A stretch of DNA of 64,000 nt from Paenibacillus tyrphae (GCF_027925525.1 NZ_BSDJ01000005.1:248001-312000), one strand, 5' to 3'; positions 16,782 through 25,713 are shown, counted from the first letter of the stretch. Notes: generated by a model from the sequence alone, not told the origin. Numbers and translations: made by a program.

Positions 16782-18014
16782 TCAGGAGGACATGAGCTTA
16801 TTGGTCTTCAGATCGATGTAAAGCGCTACCTTCTGGTCCATGCTTTTTAAATCGATCTCGCCGATTTCGGCAATCCGGGACAGACGATAGTTCATCGTAT
16901 TCGTGTGGATATGGAGCGCGGCAGCTGCCTCCTTGGCATTGCTGTCGTGCATCAGAAACGTCTCCAGCGTGTCCAGCAGATTCGTATGATGGTCCCGATC
17001 GTATTCTTTAAGCCGCTGCAAATGGCGGTTCACCATCCGGTGGGACTGCTTGTATTCGAAAATGGGGGGCAGGAACCGGTAAAAGCCCAAGTCTTCGTAG
17101 TGGTGAATTTTCGTTTGATTCGGGAACAGCTTCTTCAGGCGCAGCAGCGTGAGCGCTTCGCGGTAGCTCGTCTCGACCTTGCCGTAATCCTCGTACAGAG
17201 AGCCGCAGGCGGAGGCCATGGCAGACACGCGATACCGGTCCTGCATTTGCTTGCCAAAATGATTAATAAAGCTGCCGGCATGCTCTTTCCAAGACGTTGA
17301 TTCGGAAGGGGAAGCGAGCAGAATGAAGTGATGGTGATCCGCTGCATGGCATACGACGGAGATGCGCTGCGTCACCGACATCAGATAGCGGATTTGCTGG
17401 AGCCGATGATCATCGATCGATTCGGGAAATTCGAACACCATGACGTAAAAAGCGGGGGGCAGCGTCAAATGGATTTGAGCCGCTTTGTCTCGGACCGCCG
17501 CTTCGGTGGTCAGATGCCCCGTAAGCAGCTGCCAGAAAAACTCCTGATAGCCTTCCTCCTGCTTGCGTTTGCGCGTTTGAATCTGCAGGAGCTTTTGTTT
17601 GGCCGTTTGCGCGGCCTTTTTTAATTGCTGTATGCCGTTATCGTCGATGGGCTTCTCCACTTCAAGCGCCCAAATATATCCAAGAACTTCCTCGTCTTTG
17701 CGAATGGCGACGGCGACGCGGTCTCCGAGACCGATATCCGTAATGGACGCGATCCGGACCGGCTCGTCGGTCTTCATGAGCTGCGGAATAACCCCTTGTC
17801 TCCACAAGCTTTGCACGACCTTCTCGGGCACCCGTCGGCCAATGATGGTCGCGATGCGGGCTTCGTCCGTCTGGCGGTCGTGCGCACTGTAAGCGACAAG
17901 CCGATGATTGGCGTCTTCAATCGTAACCGGACAGCGAAGCACCTCGCTAATGGTTTCGGCTAACGTTTCCAGACTGTCGAAATGCTGATCGAAGGGCCCT
18001 TTTTCGGCGGTCAT
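16782..18014 (-). CDS. adeR: AdeR-like transcriptional regulator (PucR/CdaR family)
   Basis: 410 aa. The N-terminal two thirds form a sensing region with a GAF-like segment (VTIEDANHRLVAYSAHD, RVAVAIRKDEEVLGYIWALE). The C-terminal about 60 residues are the PucR-type helix-turn-helix: NAKEAAAALHIHTNTMNYRL. AAGGAG lies 9 bases before the ATG. In B. subtilis, AdeR activates ald in response to alanine, and the gene order here (ald, permease, adeR) supports the same role. The inverted repeats at 15005-15074 are the likely targets. Confidence 0.85.
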   Translation of the reverse strand: MTAEKGPFDQHFDSLETLAETISEVLRCPVTIEDANHRLVAYSAHDRQTDEARIATIIGRRVPEKVVQSLWRQGVIPQLMKTDEPVRIASITDIGLGDRVAVAIRKDEEVLGYIWALEVEKPIDDNGIQQLKKAAQTAKQKLLQIQTRKRKQEEGYQEFFWQLLTGHLTTEAAVRDKAAQIHLTLPPAFYVMVFEFPESIDDHRLQQIRYLMSVTQRISVVCHAADHHHFILLASPSESTSWKEHAGSFINHFGKQMQDRYRVSAMASACGSLYEDYGKVETSYREALTLLRLKKLFPNQTKIHHYEDLGFYRFLPPIFEYKQSHRMVNRHLQRLKEYDRDHHTNLLDTLETFLMHDSNAKEAAAALHIHTNTMNYRLSRIAEIGEIDLKSMDQKVALYIDLKTNKLMSS

Positions 18015-18174
18015 GCTTCATTTCTCCTTTTTAAAGTTTCGGGTGGCAGCGGTGCCATTTTAACTATAAACAAATTTTTTTGTCATGGGAATCCCCCAAG
18101 TGGGATCAAAATTTGACTGTATCGTGATATAATGGACGAACACACATTCTCATAGAAATAGAAAGGGATTTTCC

Positions 18175-19494
18175 ATGTCGTTTCGTCAGCTTGTAACCAT
18201 TGTAGGAATTACCGTGCTTGGCATCGCTACCGCCTATATGGCCCAAATTCCGGTCGTCTTCGGCTTTTCGGCAGGGCTGCTGGCCCTTATTCTAATTTCG
18301 TTCCGCAGCGGAATCCGAGGAAAAGAGCTTGGCGCGGGAATATGGGAAGGCGTTCGCCGCACCAAGGAAGTCGTCTGGCTTCTGCTGCTCGTCGGCATGA
18401 TTCTTCCTTGCTGGGCGGTCAGCGGGACGGTGGACGAGCTGGTTCGATGGGCGCTTGCCGTCGTGCAGCCGCAGTATGCGCTGACCTTTTCGTTTCTGAT
18501 CTGCGCGTCCGTGTCGATGATTCTCGGGACTTCGACTGGGACGCTCAGTGCGGTCGGCGTTCCGCTCATCGGGATGGCAATCCATGTGGGCGTTCCGCTG
18601 CCGTACGTGGCTGGGGCCGTCGTCTCCGGCATCTTTGTCGGCGACCGTACGTCGCCTTTTTCCAGTGCGCACCAGTTGATCGCGGCTTCGACGGAAACGT
18701 CCATCCCGCGGCAGTGGCGGGCGATGGCTCCGACCTCGGCGCTTGCCGTGCTTGCTTCGCTGGCCTTCTACGGATGGCTCGATCTGCGGACGGCAAAGGG
18801 TCCGGTGGAGCAATCGGCCAGCCTCATTCCTTCCGATCTCGGTGAATCGCTCGTGCTGCTGATACCCATCTTCGTTCTTCTCGGCTCGATCGTACTGCGG
18901 TTGAAGACAAAATACGGATGTCTGTTATCGATTGCCGCCGCTATTATTGTAGGAAGCCTGCAAAAAGGGGTAGGGCCGGCCGCTTGGCTGAAAGCGATGT
19001 GGAGCGGGGCGGAGCATTCGATTGTCGAAGGCAAGGGATTGCTGAGCATGGTAAGCCTCGTCTCGCTTATTATGCTGGCGGGGGCGTTCAACGGCATTCT
19101 GGAACGGTCGAACCTGATCGGCGCTTACATCGAGCGGATGATGGGGGAGATGCCTTCGCTCGCTTCCGCCACATGGCGTACGGGGGCGTTTGGCTTGGTC
19201 CTTTGTCTGATCTCCTGCACACAGACGCTGCCGATCATCATGTCCGGCCGTAACATTTTGCCGCTATGGAACCGCCGGTTCAGCTCCGCGCACCTCTCGC
19301 GCGTCATCGCCGATACAAGCGCAGTTCTGGCCGCGGCCGTACCGTGGAATTTGCTGGCCGTGCTGTGCAGCACGTTTGTCGGCGTGCCGGTGGAGCAGTA
19401 TTTGCCCTTTGCGATTTTTTTGTGGAGCCTGCCGCTTTGCACTTATTTATATTCCGCTTATCTGGATCGTGCGAAAGTAAGTGTAAAAGCCTGA
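18175..19494 (+). CDS. NhaC-family Na+/H+ antiporter
   Basis: 439 aa with about 11-12 membrane segments. Typical NhaC-family patterns are VSMILGTSTGTLSAVGVPLIG and VSGIFVGDRTSPFSSAHQL, the latter with the conserved Asp-Arg-x-Ser-Pro. It may exchange Na+ for H+, or, like MleN, couple this to an organic anion; sequence alone does not decide. AAAGGG precedes the ATG. It stands alone. Its terminator hairpin overlaps the stop codon and has been separated from its T-tract by a palindromic repeat element. Confidence 0.85.
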   Translation: MSFRQLVTIVGITVLGIATAYMAQIPVVFGFSAGLLALILISFRSGIRGKELGAGIWEGVRRTKEVVWLLLLVGMILPCWAVSGTVDELVRWALAVVQPQYALTFSFLICASVSMILGTSTGTLSAVGVPLIGMAIHVGVPLPYVAGAVVSGIFVGDRTSPFSSAHQLIAASTETSIPRQWRAMAPTSALAVLASLAFYGWLDLRTAKGPVEQSASLIPSDLGESLVLLIPIFVLLGSIVLRLKTKYGCLLSIAAAIIVGSLQKGVGPAAWLKAMWSGAEHSIVEGKGLLSMVSLVSLIMLAGAFNGILERSNLIGAYIERMMGEMPSLASATWRTGAFGLVLCLISCTQTLPIIMSGRNILPLWNRRFSSAHLSRVIADTSAVLAAAVPWNLLAVLCSTFVGVPVEQYLPFAIFLWSLPLCTYLYSAYLDRAKVSVKA

Positions 19495-19504
19495 GTGATC
19501 AGGC
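19489..19504 (+). repeat. Left copy of the nhaC-type terminator hairpin
   Basis: GCCTGA-GTGA-TCAGGC forms a 6-bp stem overlapping the nhaC stop codon but lacks a T-tract. The same hairpin with one changed base occurs at 19719-19734, beyond the palindromic element. Confidence 0.7.
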
Positions 19505-19507
19505 GAG

Positions 19508-19713
19508 CTTGTTGAGAAAGTGGTGAATTGAGGTAATAGAGGTTACGATGGGGTGGGGTATCCACTTCCGACCGCTGTTGTCCTCGGGAAATTTGATTGG
19601 AAGCCGCTTAGTAGCGGACATTTCCCGAAGACAAAGGCGGCCGCTATCGCTTCTCCAGTGGATACCCCACCTCCGTATGTTTCTCTATTTCAGTCAAAGC
19701 CACTTTCTCAACA
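19508..19713. repeat. Palindromic repeat element, copy A
   Basis: This intergenic element of about 206 bp is one long imperfect palindrome. The outer arms are TTGTTGAGAAAGTGG and CCACTTTCTCAACAG. Inner arms include GGTGGGGTATCCACT with AGTGGATACCCCACC and TCGGGAAAT with ATTTCCCGA, around a centre near 19612. A second copy, closely similar in the core, is at 57921-58131. It encodes nothing convincing. Size, terminal inverted repeats and intergenic location suit a MITE or a large REP-like element. It sits between two copies of the local terminator hairpin. Confidence 0.8.
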
Positions 19714-19718
19714 GACTG

Positions 19719-19740
19719 GCCTGAGTTATCAGGCTTTTTT
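19719..19740 (+). terminator. Terminator right of repeat copy A
   Basis: GCCTGA-GTTA-TCAGGC followed by six T. It repeats the hairpin at the nhaC stop with one mismatch in 16. Confidence 0.8.
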
Positions 19741-19765
19741 GTTAATAATTGTTAAGAGGCTTTTC

Positions 19766-20218
19766 TTATAAATCTTGCGAGAGACGCACCATATCGATCA
19801 CCTGCAGCCCGTTCTCGTAAATCGGCTCCTCGTAATGCCGGATGAAAAAGTCTCTGTCGATCCAGGCCATGCGGAAGCCGCATTTCTGATACAGAGCGAG
19901 CTGACCGATACTTGAATTGCCGGTGCCGATTTCAATCGTTTTATACCCAAGCTGCCTCGCGGTTTCGATCGCGTGGTTGACCAGCTTTTTGCCAATGCCT
20001 TGGCCTTGATGGCGCTCATCAACGGCGACATTGACGATTTCGACGGTTTCGGGTCGGGTGGGCAGAAGAACGTACACACCGAGAATAAGCTCTTCCGCTT
20101 TGGCGACATAGCACTGGCCTCTTTGAATATATTCTTCAACCAGACTCGGGGAAGGGTCTGCTAATAACAGCAAGTCCATTGGAGGCTGTTCATGGGATGT
20201 TAATTTTGTAATTTCCAT
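19766..20218 (-). CDS. GNAT family N-acetyltransferase
   Basis: 150 aa single-domain GNAT. The acetyl-CoA loop is QGQGIGKKLVNHAIE at about 71-85, preceded by VEIVNVAVDERH and followed by IEIGTGNSSIGQLALYQKCGFR, the usual strand-5 and 'YxkxGF' region. Good AAGGAG site before the ATG. It acetylates an amine, either a small molecule or a protein N-terminus; the substrate is unknown. Monocistronic. Confidence 0.88.
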   Translation of the reverse strand: MEITKLTSHEQPPMDLLLLADPSPSLVEEYIQRGQCYVAKAEELILGVYVLLPTRPETVEIVNVAVDERHQGQGIGKKLVNHAIETARQLGYKTIEIGTGNSSIGQLALYQKCGFRMAWIDRDFFIRHYEEPIYENGLQVIDMVRLSQDL

Positions 20219-20367
20219 ACGATCACTCCTTGAAAGTTAAAAAATAGAAGTTTCTTTACATAACATTCGGTAAGCCTCGGTCCAGTTCCTTCTTTTTGCT
20301 CATAATTGGTTGAAAGCCTCCGCATACTAACTGTATAAAAAAGGCTCATAAAGCAAAAGGAGAACCT

Positions 20368-21240
20368 ATGAAGGAACCGAATACGGATCGAGACATTGAA
20401 AATACAGCGGACGACCGGTACATCCCGATCACTTCCGTCAAAAGCGGAGCGTTGCAGACGGTGGCGGAGCGGGTATGCTGCCTGACCGTCCAGGTGGTTA
20501 ACGTATGCTTTATCGGCAATCGCGAACCGGCCGACGGATGGGTGCTCGTAGACGCCGGAATGCCGCATTCCGCCGATACGATCCAACACGTGGTTCGGGA
20601 GCAGTTCGGAGAACACAGCAAACCGAAGGCGATCGTGCTGACCCATGGTCATTTTGACCATGTGGGCGCCGTTGTCGAGCTGGCGGAGGCTTGGCAGGTT
20701 CCGGTATACGCCCACGAGCTGGAGCTGCTGTATGTAACCGGGCGGCAAAGCTACCCGGACCCCGACGCGTCCGTCGAAGGCGGACTGCTCGCGAAGCTAT
20801 CACCCTTGTTTCCGAATGAGCCGGTCAACTTGGGCAAGCATGTCCGGGCGCTTCCCTCCGACGGTACCATTCCTGGACTACCGGAGTGGTGCTGGATACC
20901 GACGCCCGGTCATTCGCCGGGCCATGTATCGCTGTTCCGGGAAGCTGACCGCACGCTGATCGCTGGTGACGCCTTCGTCACGGTACGGCAGGATTCCCTG
21001 TTTAAGGTTATTTTGCAATTTGAAGAGATTTGCGGCCCGCCCCGTTATTTTACGACGGATTGGAAGGCGGCCAAGGAATCCGTGCAGAGACTGGAAGCGT
21101 TGAAGCCCGCTGCCGCTGTGACGGGACACGGAGTGCCGGTATTCGGCGACGAGCTTGCCAGAGGGCTCGCGAGGCTGTCCGGGCAATTTGATCGTGTGGC
21201 TGTTCCGGATTACGGACGCTATGTTGACCGGATACATTGA
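20368..21240 (+). CDS. MBL-fold metallo-hydrolase (YflN-like)
   Basis: 290 aa. The metal-binding motif THGHFDHVG is at 92-100, with a further His in PGHSPGHVSLF and Asp in AGDAFVT, the full set for a dinuclear zinc hydrolase. The N-terminal strand GWVLVDAGMP fits the fold. It resembles YflN-type proteins rather than beta-lactamases or glyoxalase II. AAAGGAG precedes the ATG. The gene is alone and ends at a terminator. The substrate is unknown. Confidence 0.88.
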   Translation: MKEPNTDRDIENTADDRYIPITSVKSGALQTVAERVCCLTVQVVNVCFIGNREPADGWVLVDAGMPHSADTIQHVVREQFGEHSKPKAIVLTHGHFDHVGAVVELAEAWQVPVYAHELELLYVTGRQSYPDPDASVEGGLLAKLSPLFPNEPVNLGKHVRALPSDGTIPGLPEWCWIPTPGHSPGHVSLFREADRTLIAGDAFVTVRQDSLFKVILQFEEICGPPRYFTTDWKAAKESVQRLEALKPAAAVTGHGVPVFGDELARGLARLSGQFDRVAVPDYGRYVDRIH

Positions 21241-21275
21241 ATGTATCGTTGTGGCTGCAGACGGATCAAAGAGAG

Positions 21276-21305
21276 CCCATCCCCTTATGGCGATGGGTTT
21301 ATTTT
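21276..21305 (+). terminator. Terminator after the MBL-fold gene
   Basis: CCCATC (21276-21281) pairs with GATGGG (21292-21297), followed by TTTATTTT. Confidence 0.7.
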
Positions 21306-21436
21306 ACTTTTCATCATTGGGCTGATACATCTTTAAGCTGGCGGGCAGATTGGTTAAAACGAATTTTTTCCATACTCGGTAAGCATTGAATTTGATTATT
21401 ATTTAAATAAGCTATATACGGAAAGGAGTGAGCGGG

Positions 21437-22288
21437 GTGGATGTGCAATATATTATTTCCAACATTATTGATCGTCTTAAGCAAATTAACGGTGTGCAAG
21501 CTCTGGTTCTAGGCGGTTCTAGAGCCAGAGGGACTGAAAATCCCGACTCCGATATTGATATTGGCATTTATTATAACGGCAAGAGCGGGTTAGACATTGC
21601 CCAACTGCGTCGGGTAGCCTCCATCTTGGATGATGATAATAGGGACAACTTAACAACAGAAATCGGCGGCTGGGGACCATGGATTAATGGTGGCGGCTGG
21701 CTGAGAGTGAATCAAATACCGGTCGATTTTTTATATCGTGATCTTAATCAAGTGTCAAAAGTAATGGACCAATGCGGCGTGGGAGATATCACAATCGACT
21801 ATCAACCGGGGCATCCTCACGGATTTATTAATTCGATCTATTTCGCTGAAATCGCGTTGTGTAAGGTGTTATGGGACCCATCAGGTGTTGTGGGGGAAAT
21901 GAAGTTCAGAACAAATCCGTACCCGCACGATTTACAAAAATCGATCATTCGAAAATTTCTATGGGAAGCGAATTTCTCCCTTGAGATTGGGACAAAAGGT
22001 TTCTATAAAAAAGATTTATCTTACATTGCCGGATGTTGGTTTAGGTCAGTCTCATGCTTGAATCAGGTTTTGTTTGCGCTTAACGAAACTTATTGGATGA
22101 ACGAAAAAGGAGCTGCTGCCATCGCCGATTCATTCAGCATGGTGCCAAGCCAATACTCCAATAGAATTAATAACATCTGGACCTTGGTCACAGAAGATCA
22201 GGCCGGTTTGGAGAAGGCTCAAGGCTTGTTACGCGATCTGATTCATGAAACAGACAATCTAGCGAATAGTAAAGGTTTGTTGAACTAG
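21437..22288 (+). CDS. Nucleotidyltransferase-domain protein
   Basis: 283 aa. The N-terminal domain has the polymerase-beta type motif GGSRARGTENPDSDIDIGIYY at about 26-46, with the catalytic pair Asp39 and Asp41, as in MNT/ANT(4')-like and DUF4037-type proteins. The rest is a helical substrate-binding region. Start chosen as GTG 21437, 9 bases after AAAGGAG; a GTG at 21428 overlaps that site. Codon use is more AT-rich than the neighbours, and the next gene shares this, which suggests transfer. It could nucleotidylate an aminoglycoside-like compound or be a housekeeping MNT; not resolved. Confidence 0.75.
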   Translation: MDVQYIISNIIDRLKQINGVQALVLGGSRARGTENPDSDIDIGIYYNGKSGLDIAQLRRVASILDDDNRDNLTTEIGGWGPWINGGGWLRVNQIPVDFLYRDLNQVSKVMDQCGVGDITIDYQPGHPHGFINSIYFAEIALCKVLWDPSGVVGEMKFRTNPYPHDLQKSIIRKFLWEANFSLEIGTKGFYKKDLSYIAGCWFRSVSCLNQVLFALNETYWMNEKGAAAIADSFSMVPSQYSNRINNIWTLVTEDQAGLEKAQGLLRDLIHETDNLANSKGLLN

Positions 22289-22389
22289 GAGCGGGATAGT
22301 TTAAATATAAGAGTATTCTACATTTTGAGAAACAGCGATAGCATGTAGACTGGTGTTGATACAAAATTCATGTCAAAGTAGGATGATAC

Positions 22390-23226
22390 GTGGATTATCG
22401 TGAAGATGGAAGTACCATTTGGCAAACGATCGTTAGGAAGCTTCGCGATGCCGGTTGTATTTTTGCAGAGGAGGAGGCCCGGTTGCTTATGTCTTCTTCG
22501 AAGAATTTTAGTGAGCTCGCCAAACTGGTGGATCGCAGAATTGCTGGTTTTCCTCTTGAACACATTATCGGGTGGACGGATTTCTGTGGTTTGCGGATGA
22601 AGTTGGAGCCCGGCGTCTTCGTGCCCCGGCAACGGACCGAGTTTTTAGTCCGACAGGCTGCGGCCCTCACTAGACCAGGAGATGTAGTAGTAGACATGTG
22701 CTGCGGTTCCGGAGCTTTGGGCGCGGCATTAGTCGCTTTAACGGAACGTATTGAATTGCATGCGATTGATATCGACCCTGCTGCAGTACGGTGTGCCCGT
22801 CGTAATATTCATTTGGACAAAGGCTTTGTGTATGAAGGGGATCTCTACGATCCGATCCCTGTTCAACTTTATAACCGCGTCAATGTTATTATAGCTAATG
22901 CCCCATACGTACCTACCGAGGCAATAAAATTCATGCCGACGGAAGCCCGCGTCCACGAGGCACGCATTGCGCTTGATGGAGGAGCCGATGGACTTGACGT
23001 CCAACGAAGAATAGTAGCCGAAGCTCATCTCTGGCTTGCAAAGGGAGGCTATCTACTAGTCGAAACGAGCGAGAAGCAAGCGCCGTTGACGGCCGAACTT
23101 TTTGCCCAATATGGATTGATTCCAAATTGGGTTCGTTCCGAAGAACATGACGCCAATGTTATCATCGGGAGCCGGACAGATGAGGGGGTTCTGGAAAGGA
23201 ATTCTTTCTCTCCACGAAGAAGTTAA
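22390..23226 (+). CDS. PrmC-related N5-glutamine methyltransferase
   Basis: 278 aa. SAM-dependent Rossmann methyltransferase: VVDMCCGSGALGAAL at about 98-112, IDIDPAA for the ribose, and the target-binding motif as NAPYVPT at 170-176 rather than NPPY. This NAPY form marks the PrmC-related family (TIGR03704), not the true release-factor methylase. The N-terminus resembles PrmC, including EHIIGWTDFCGL and VFVPRQRTEFLV. Start is GTG 22390 with only a weak AGGA site. Its base composition matches the upstream nucleotidyltransferase gene. The substrate protein is unknown. Confidence 0.82.
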   Translation: MDYREDGSTIWQTIVRKLRDAGCIFAEEEARLLMSSSKNFSELAKLVDRRIAGFPLEHIIGWTDFCGLRMKLEPGVFVPRQRTEFLVRQAAALTRPGDVVVDMCCGSGALGAALVALTERIELHAIDIDPAAVRCARRNIHLDKGFVYEGDLYDPIPVQLYNRVNVIIANAPYVPTEAIKFMPTEARVHEARIALDGGADGLDVQRRIVAEAHLWLAKGGYLLVETSEKQAPLTAELFAQYGLIPNWVRSEEHDANVIIGSRTDEGVLERNSFSPRRS

Positions 23227-23267
23227 ATAAGCGGTTCACTGACAGAAAGGAAAGTGGGAGGGAGACC

Positions 23268-23714
23268 ATGACGGAAGAAGAGGCAAAGCGGCTGCTGATG
23301 CTGCACAGTTTCTCAAGTGACGAGGCGATCGATCATCCGAAGGGTCAAACCGGATTTCTGATGTCGCTTCGTCCGTATCGCGGCTTGATCGAAGAAAACT
23401 TGCACGAGGTCATATACGCTCTGTATATCCTGCAAAAGAGGCTTGGGCCGGACGTTCCGCATCTGGACCGGGATATTGTCACCGCCGTATGGGGGATGTG
23501 CCACTTAAGCCGGGCGTGGGGCGTTCATCCGGACGGCATGCTCCGTTCTAACCGGTTGATCGCGGAAGAGGACGTTCACCGCTTGGAGGGGTGGATCGAC
23601 ATGATTTCGTATGCGTTCCTGAATTTGTTGGAAGGCAACGGGGACGAGGCCTTTTTCGAATACTTGGAAAGCTACGGCGCATTCCGGGAGCCGAAACTTG
23701 TAGAGGAAGGGTAA
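23268..23714 (+). CDS. Conserved hypothetical protein, 148 aa
   Basis: Soluble, mostly helical and acidic. Patterns such as GFLMSLRPYRGLIEENLHEV and AVWGMCHLSRAWGVHPDGML look conserved, but I do not recognise the family. GGGAGGGAG lies directly before the ATG. It follows the methyltransferase by 41 bases and could be co-transcribed, though its base composition returns to the GC-rich norm. Confidence 0.7.
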   Translation: MTEEEAKRLLMLHSFSSDEAIDHPKGQTGFLMSLRPYRGLIEENLHEVIYALYILQKRLGPDVPHLDRDIVTAVWGMCHLSRAWGVHPDGMLRSNRLIAEEDVHRLEGWIDMISYAFLNLLEGNGDEAFFEYLESYGAFREPKLVEEG

Positions 23715-23825
23715 CCCGTTGATGTCCGGCAATGATATTTTGCCGTAGAGCTTGCCCGGGGCGAGGCGCAATTCCTGCAACTGAAAGGGTACGGCTCAGG
23801 CTCGGGCTCGGGATACGCAACTGAA

Positions 23826-24464
23826 TTAGGATTTAAAACGGCATTTCAGCAGATAAACTTCATCGTACGATTTGATTAATTCGTCAGGATCCGGTCTGAA
23901 ACTCGTCGGACCCTGCTCCTTTTTGCGTACGATCGCACCTAAAGTAATGGGCTCCTCTGGTACGATCTTTTGGCTGTTAATAATCGGACCCGCTTGAGAG
24001 GAAGCAAAAGCTTCTTTAGCTATGGTTCCCTTGCTGGAAGAGAAGCTGCCTCCGTTCCGCACCGAAACAATCCACATTTGCTCCTTATCGTTTACGCTGG
24101 TCAGGCTCCAATACAGCTTATTTTCCCGCTTGGACCTCATACTCGTCCCCATCGATGCCAGAGTCTCCCTATACGATCCGTTCACGTAATGCTCCATCCA
24201 GCAATCGATCCAGGCGATATTCTCATCATCTGTTTGAAACTTATAGATGAATAAACTGTCCGCGCCTGAGGCGCTTCGGATGGAGGCGTATTCGTCATCC
24301 GTTATCGGAACATAGATTATCGCATTTGCTTTTTCATCCGGAGATGCGCTTGAGCTCGCGTTTGAATTGACCGGCTTCGCAAGGTGCTTCTTCGGTGCGT
24401 CATTCCAGATCCCGGCCGCGAAGGCAAGCGCGAACAAACAGGCGAGAAAAACTTTTAGTTTCAT
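23826..24464 (-). CDS. Secreted or membrane-anchored protein of unknown function
   Basis: 212 aa. An N-terminal signal-like segment, KLKVFLACLFALAFAAGIW, is followed by a Ser/Ala-rich stretch and a globular part with repeated Trp (IAWIDCWMEHY, LYWSLTSVN, MWIVSV). No lipobox. Start is ATG 24464, 9 bases after GGAGG; the frame extends 30 bases further without a ribosome binding site. Monocistronic. No family recognised. Confidence 0.7.
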   Translation of the reverse strand: MKLKVFLACLFALAFAAGIWNDAPKKHLAKPVNSNASSSASPDEKANAIIYVPITDDEYASIRSASGADSLFIYKFQTDDENIAWIDCWMEHYVNGSYRETLASMGTSMRSKRENKLYWSLTSVNDKEQMWIVSVRNGGSFSSSKGTIAKEAFASSQAGPIINSQKIVPEEPITLGAIVRKKEQGPTSFRPDPDELIKSYDEVYLLKCRFKS

Positions 24465-24602
24465 CTGATAAGACCTCCAAACGTATTCGTGCAACGGAAC
24501 GTTTCAGCATTAACATACCATATATTGGATTTTTGTGCCAATTGGGACTCCGTAGTCGCCCATCCTGCGCGCAAACGTTTGGGCTTTGCCAACTTAATTT
24601 AA

Positions 24603-24666
24603 AGACAAATTAAAGATTTGTCTCTAAATACCCGCTGGCGCTATGATGATATTGAAATCGCTATCA
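24603..24666 (+). promoter_or_regulatory. Promoter with operator and cre site for the 24694-28008 operon
   Basis: -35 TTGTCT (24618-24623), 18-bp spacer, -10 TATGAT (24642-24647). An inverted repeat AGACAAA (24603-24609) / TTTGTCT (24617-24623) overlaps the -35. TGAAATCGCTATCA (24653-24666) at the expected start of transcription matches 13 of 14 cre positions. This suggests double control, by a local repressor and by CcpA. Confidence 0.6.
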
Positions 24667-24693
24667 ACGTGACGAAGGGAGCTGTTTCGATCG

Positions 24694-25710
24694 ATGAAAA
24701 CCGTGGAGGAACTGGAGCATAAGCTTGCCGAGCCATCGCTTGCTTTGGTGCAGGAGATGAAGTCGCTGGATGGGGACATCATGCTGCTCGGCGTCGGCGG
24801 CAAAATGGGGCCGAGTCTCGCCAAGCTGGCGATCAACGCGATCCGGGAATCGGGGGTCAGCCGCAAAGTATACGGAGTGTCGAGATTTTCCGAACAAGGG
24901 CTGAAGGAAGAGTTGGAGAGCTTTGGCGTCGAAACGATCGCGTGCGATCTGCTGAACGATGAGCAGCTTCAAAAGCTGCCCGACGTGAAAAACGTCGTTT
25001 ATATGGCCGGGACGAAATTCGGCACCACGGGCAGAGAGTATTTTACATGGGCGATGAACGCTTATTTGCCTGGACGCGTGGCGGAGAAATTCCGCAATTC
25101 TCGGATCGTGGTATTCTCTACCGGCAACGTCTATCCGTTGACTCCTGTCCTCCAGGGCGGAGCGAGCGAATCGACAGCTCCGTCGCCGGTCGGCGAGTAT
25201 GGGCAGTCGTGTCTCGGGCGGGAGAGGGTGTTTGAGCATTTTTCCCATCAATACGGAACGCCGGTGTTGATCTACCGTCTCAATTATGCGATCGATCTGC
25301 GGTACGGGGTGCTGCTCGAAATTGCAAAATCGTTGAAGGAAGGCCACCCGATCAACGTGTCCATGGGGCATTTTAACTGTATCTGGCAGGGCGATGCCAA
25401 CGAGATTGCGCTTCGTTCGCTGCTGCGCTGCAAGCAAGGGGCGGAAGTGCTGAACGTGACCGGCCCGGAGACGGCTTCGATCCGGTATGCGGCCGCGGAG
25501 CTCGCCAAGCGGCTTGGTACGGAAGCGAGGTTCACCGGACAGGAGGCAGACACGGCGCTGCTCAGTAACGCGTCGAAATGCATGCAGTTGTTCGGGTATC
25601 CGCGGGTATCGCTTTTGCAAATGATCGATTGGGTGGCCGAATGGGTGCTGCACGAAGGCAAGACGATCAATAAGCCGACGCACTTTCAGGAAAGAGAGGG
25701 GAAATTTTAA
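24694..25710 (+). CDS. NAD-dependent epimerase/dehydratase-like protein
   Basis: 338 aa extended-SDR fold. The nucleotide loop is degenerate but recognisable (LLGVGGKMGPSLAKLA at about 32-47), then VVYMAG, the strand VVFSTGNVYPL and a Tyr in SPVGEYGQSCLGRE (YxxxxxxR rather than the usual YxxxK). The loss of the canonical Lys makes catalysis by the standard mechanism uncertain. It is first in an operon with a DHDPS-like enzyme 3 bases downstream and an M20 amidohydrolase, so it likely works on a sugar or sugar-acid derivative. Confidence 0.82.
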   Translation: MKTVEELEHKLAEPSLALVQEMKSLDGDIMLLGVGGKMGPSLAKLAINAIRESGVSRKVYGVSRFSEQGLKEELESFGVETIACDLLNDEQLQKLPDVKNVVYMAGTKFGTTGREYFTWAMNAYLPGRVAEKFRNSRIVVFSTGNVYPLTPVLQGGASESTAPSPVGEYGQSCLGRERVFEHFSHQYGTPVLIYRLNYAIDLRYGVLLEIAKSLKEGHPINVSMGHFNCIWQGDANEIALRSLLRCKQGAEVLNVTGPETASIRYAAAELAKRLGTEARFTGQEADTALLSNASKCMQLFGYPRVSLLQMIDWVAEWVLHEGKTINKPTHFQEREGKF

Positions 25711-25713
25711 CGT

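Noticed and set aside
19553-19771. Short plus-strand frame across repeat copy A
   Set aside because: Lies inside the palindromic element and its terminator; the corresponding frame in copy B (57922-58293) differs in length and end, so no protein is conserved.
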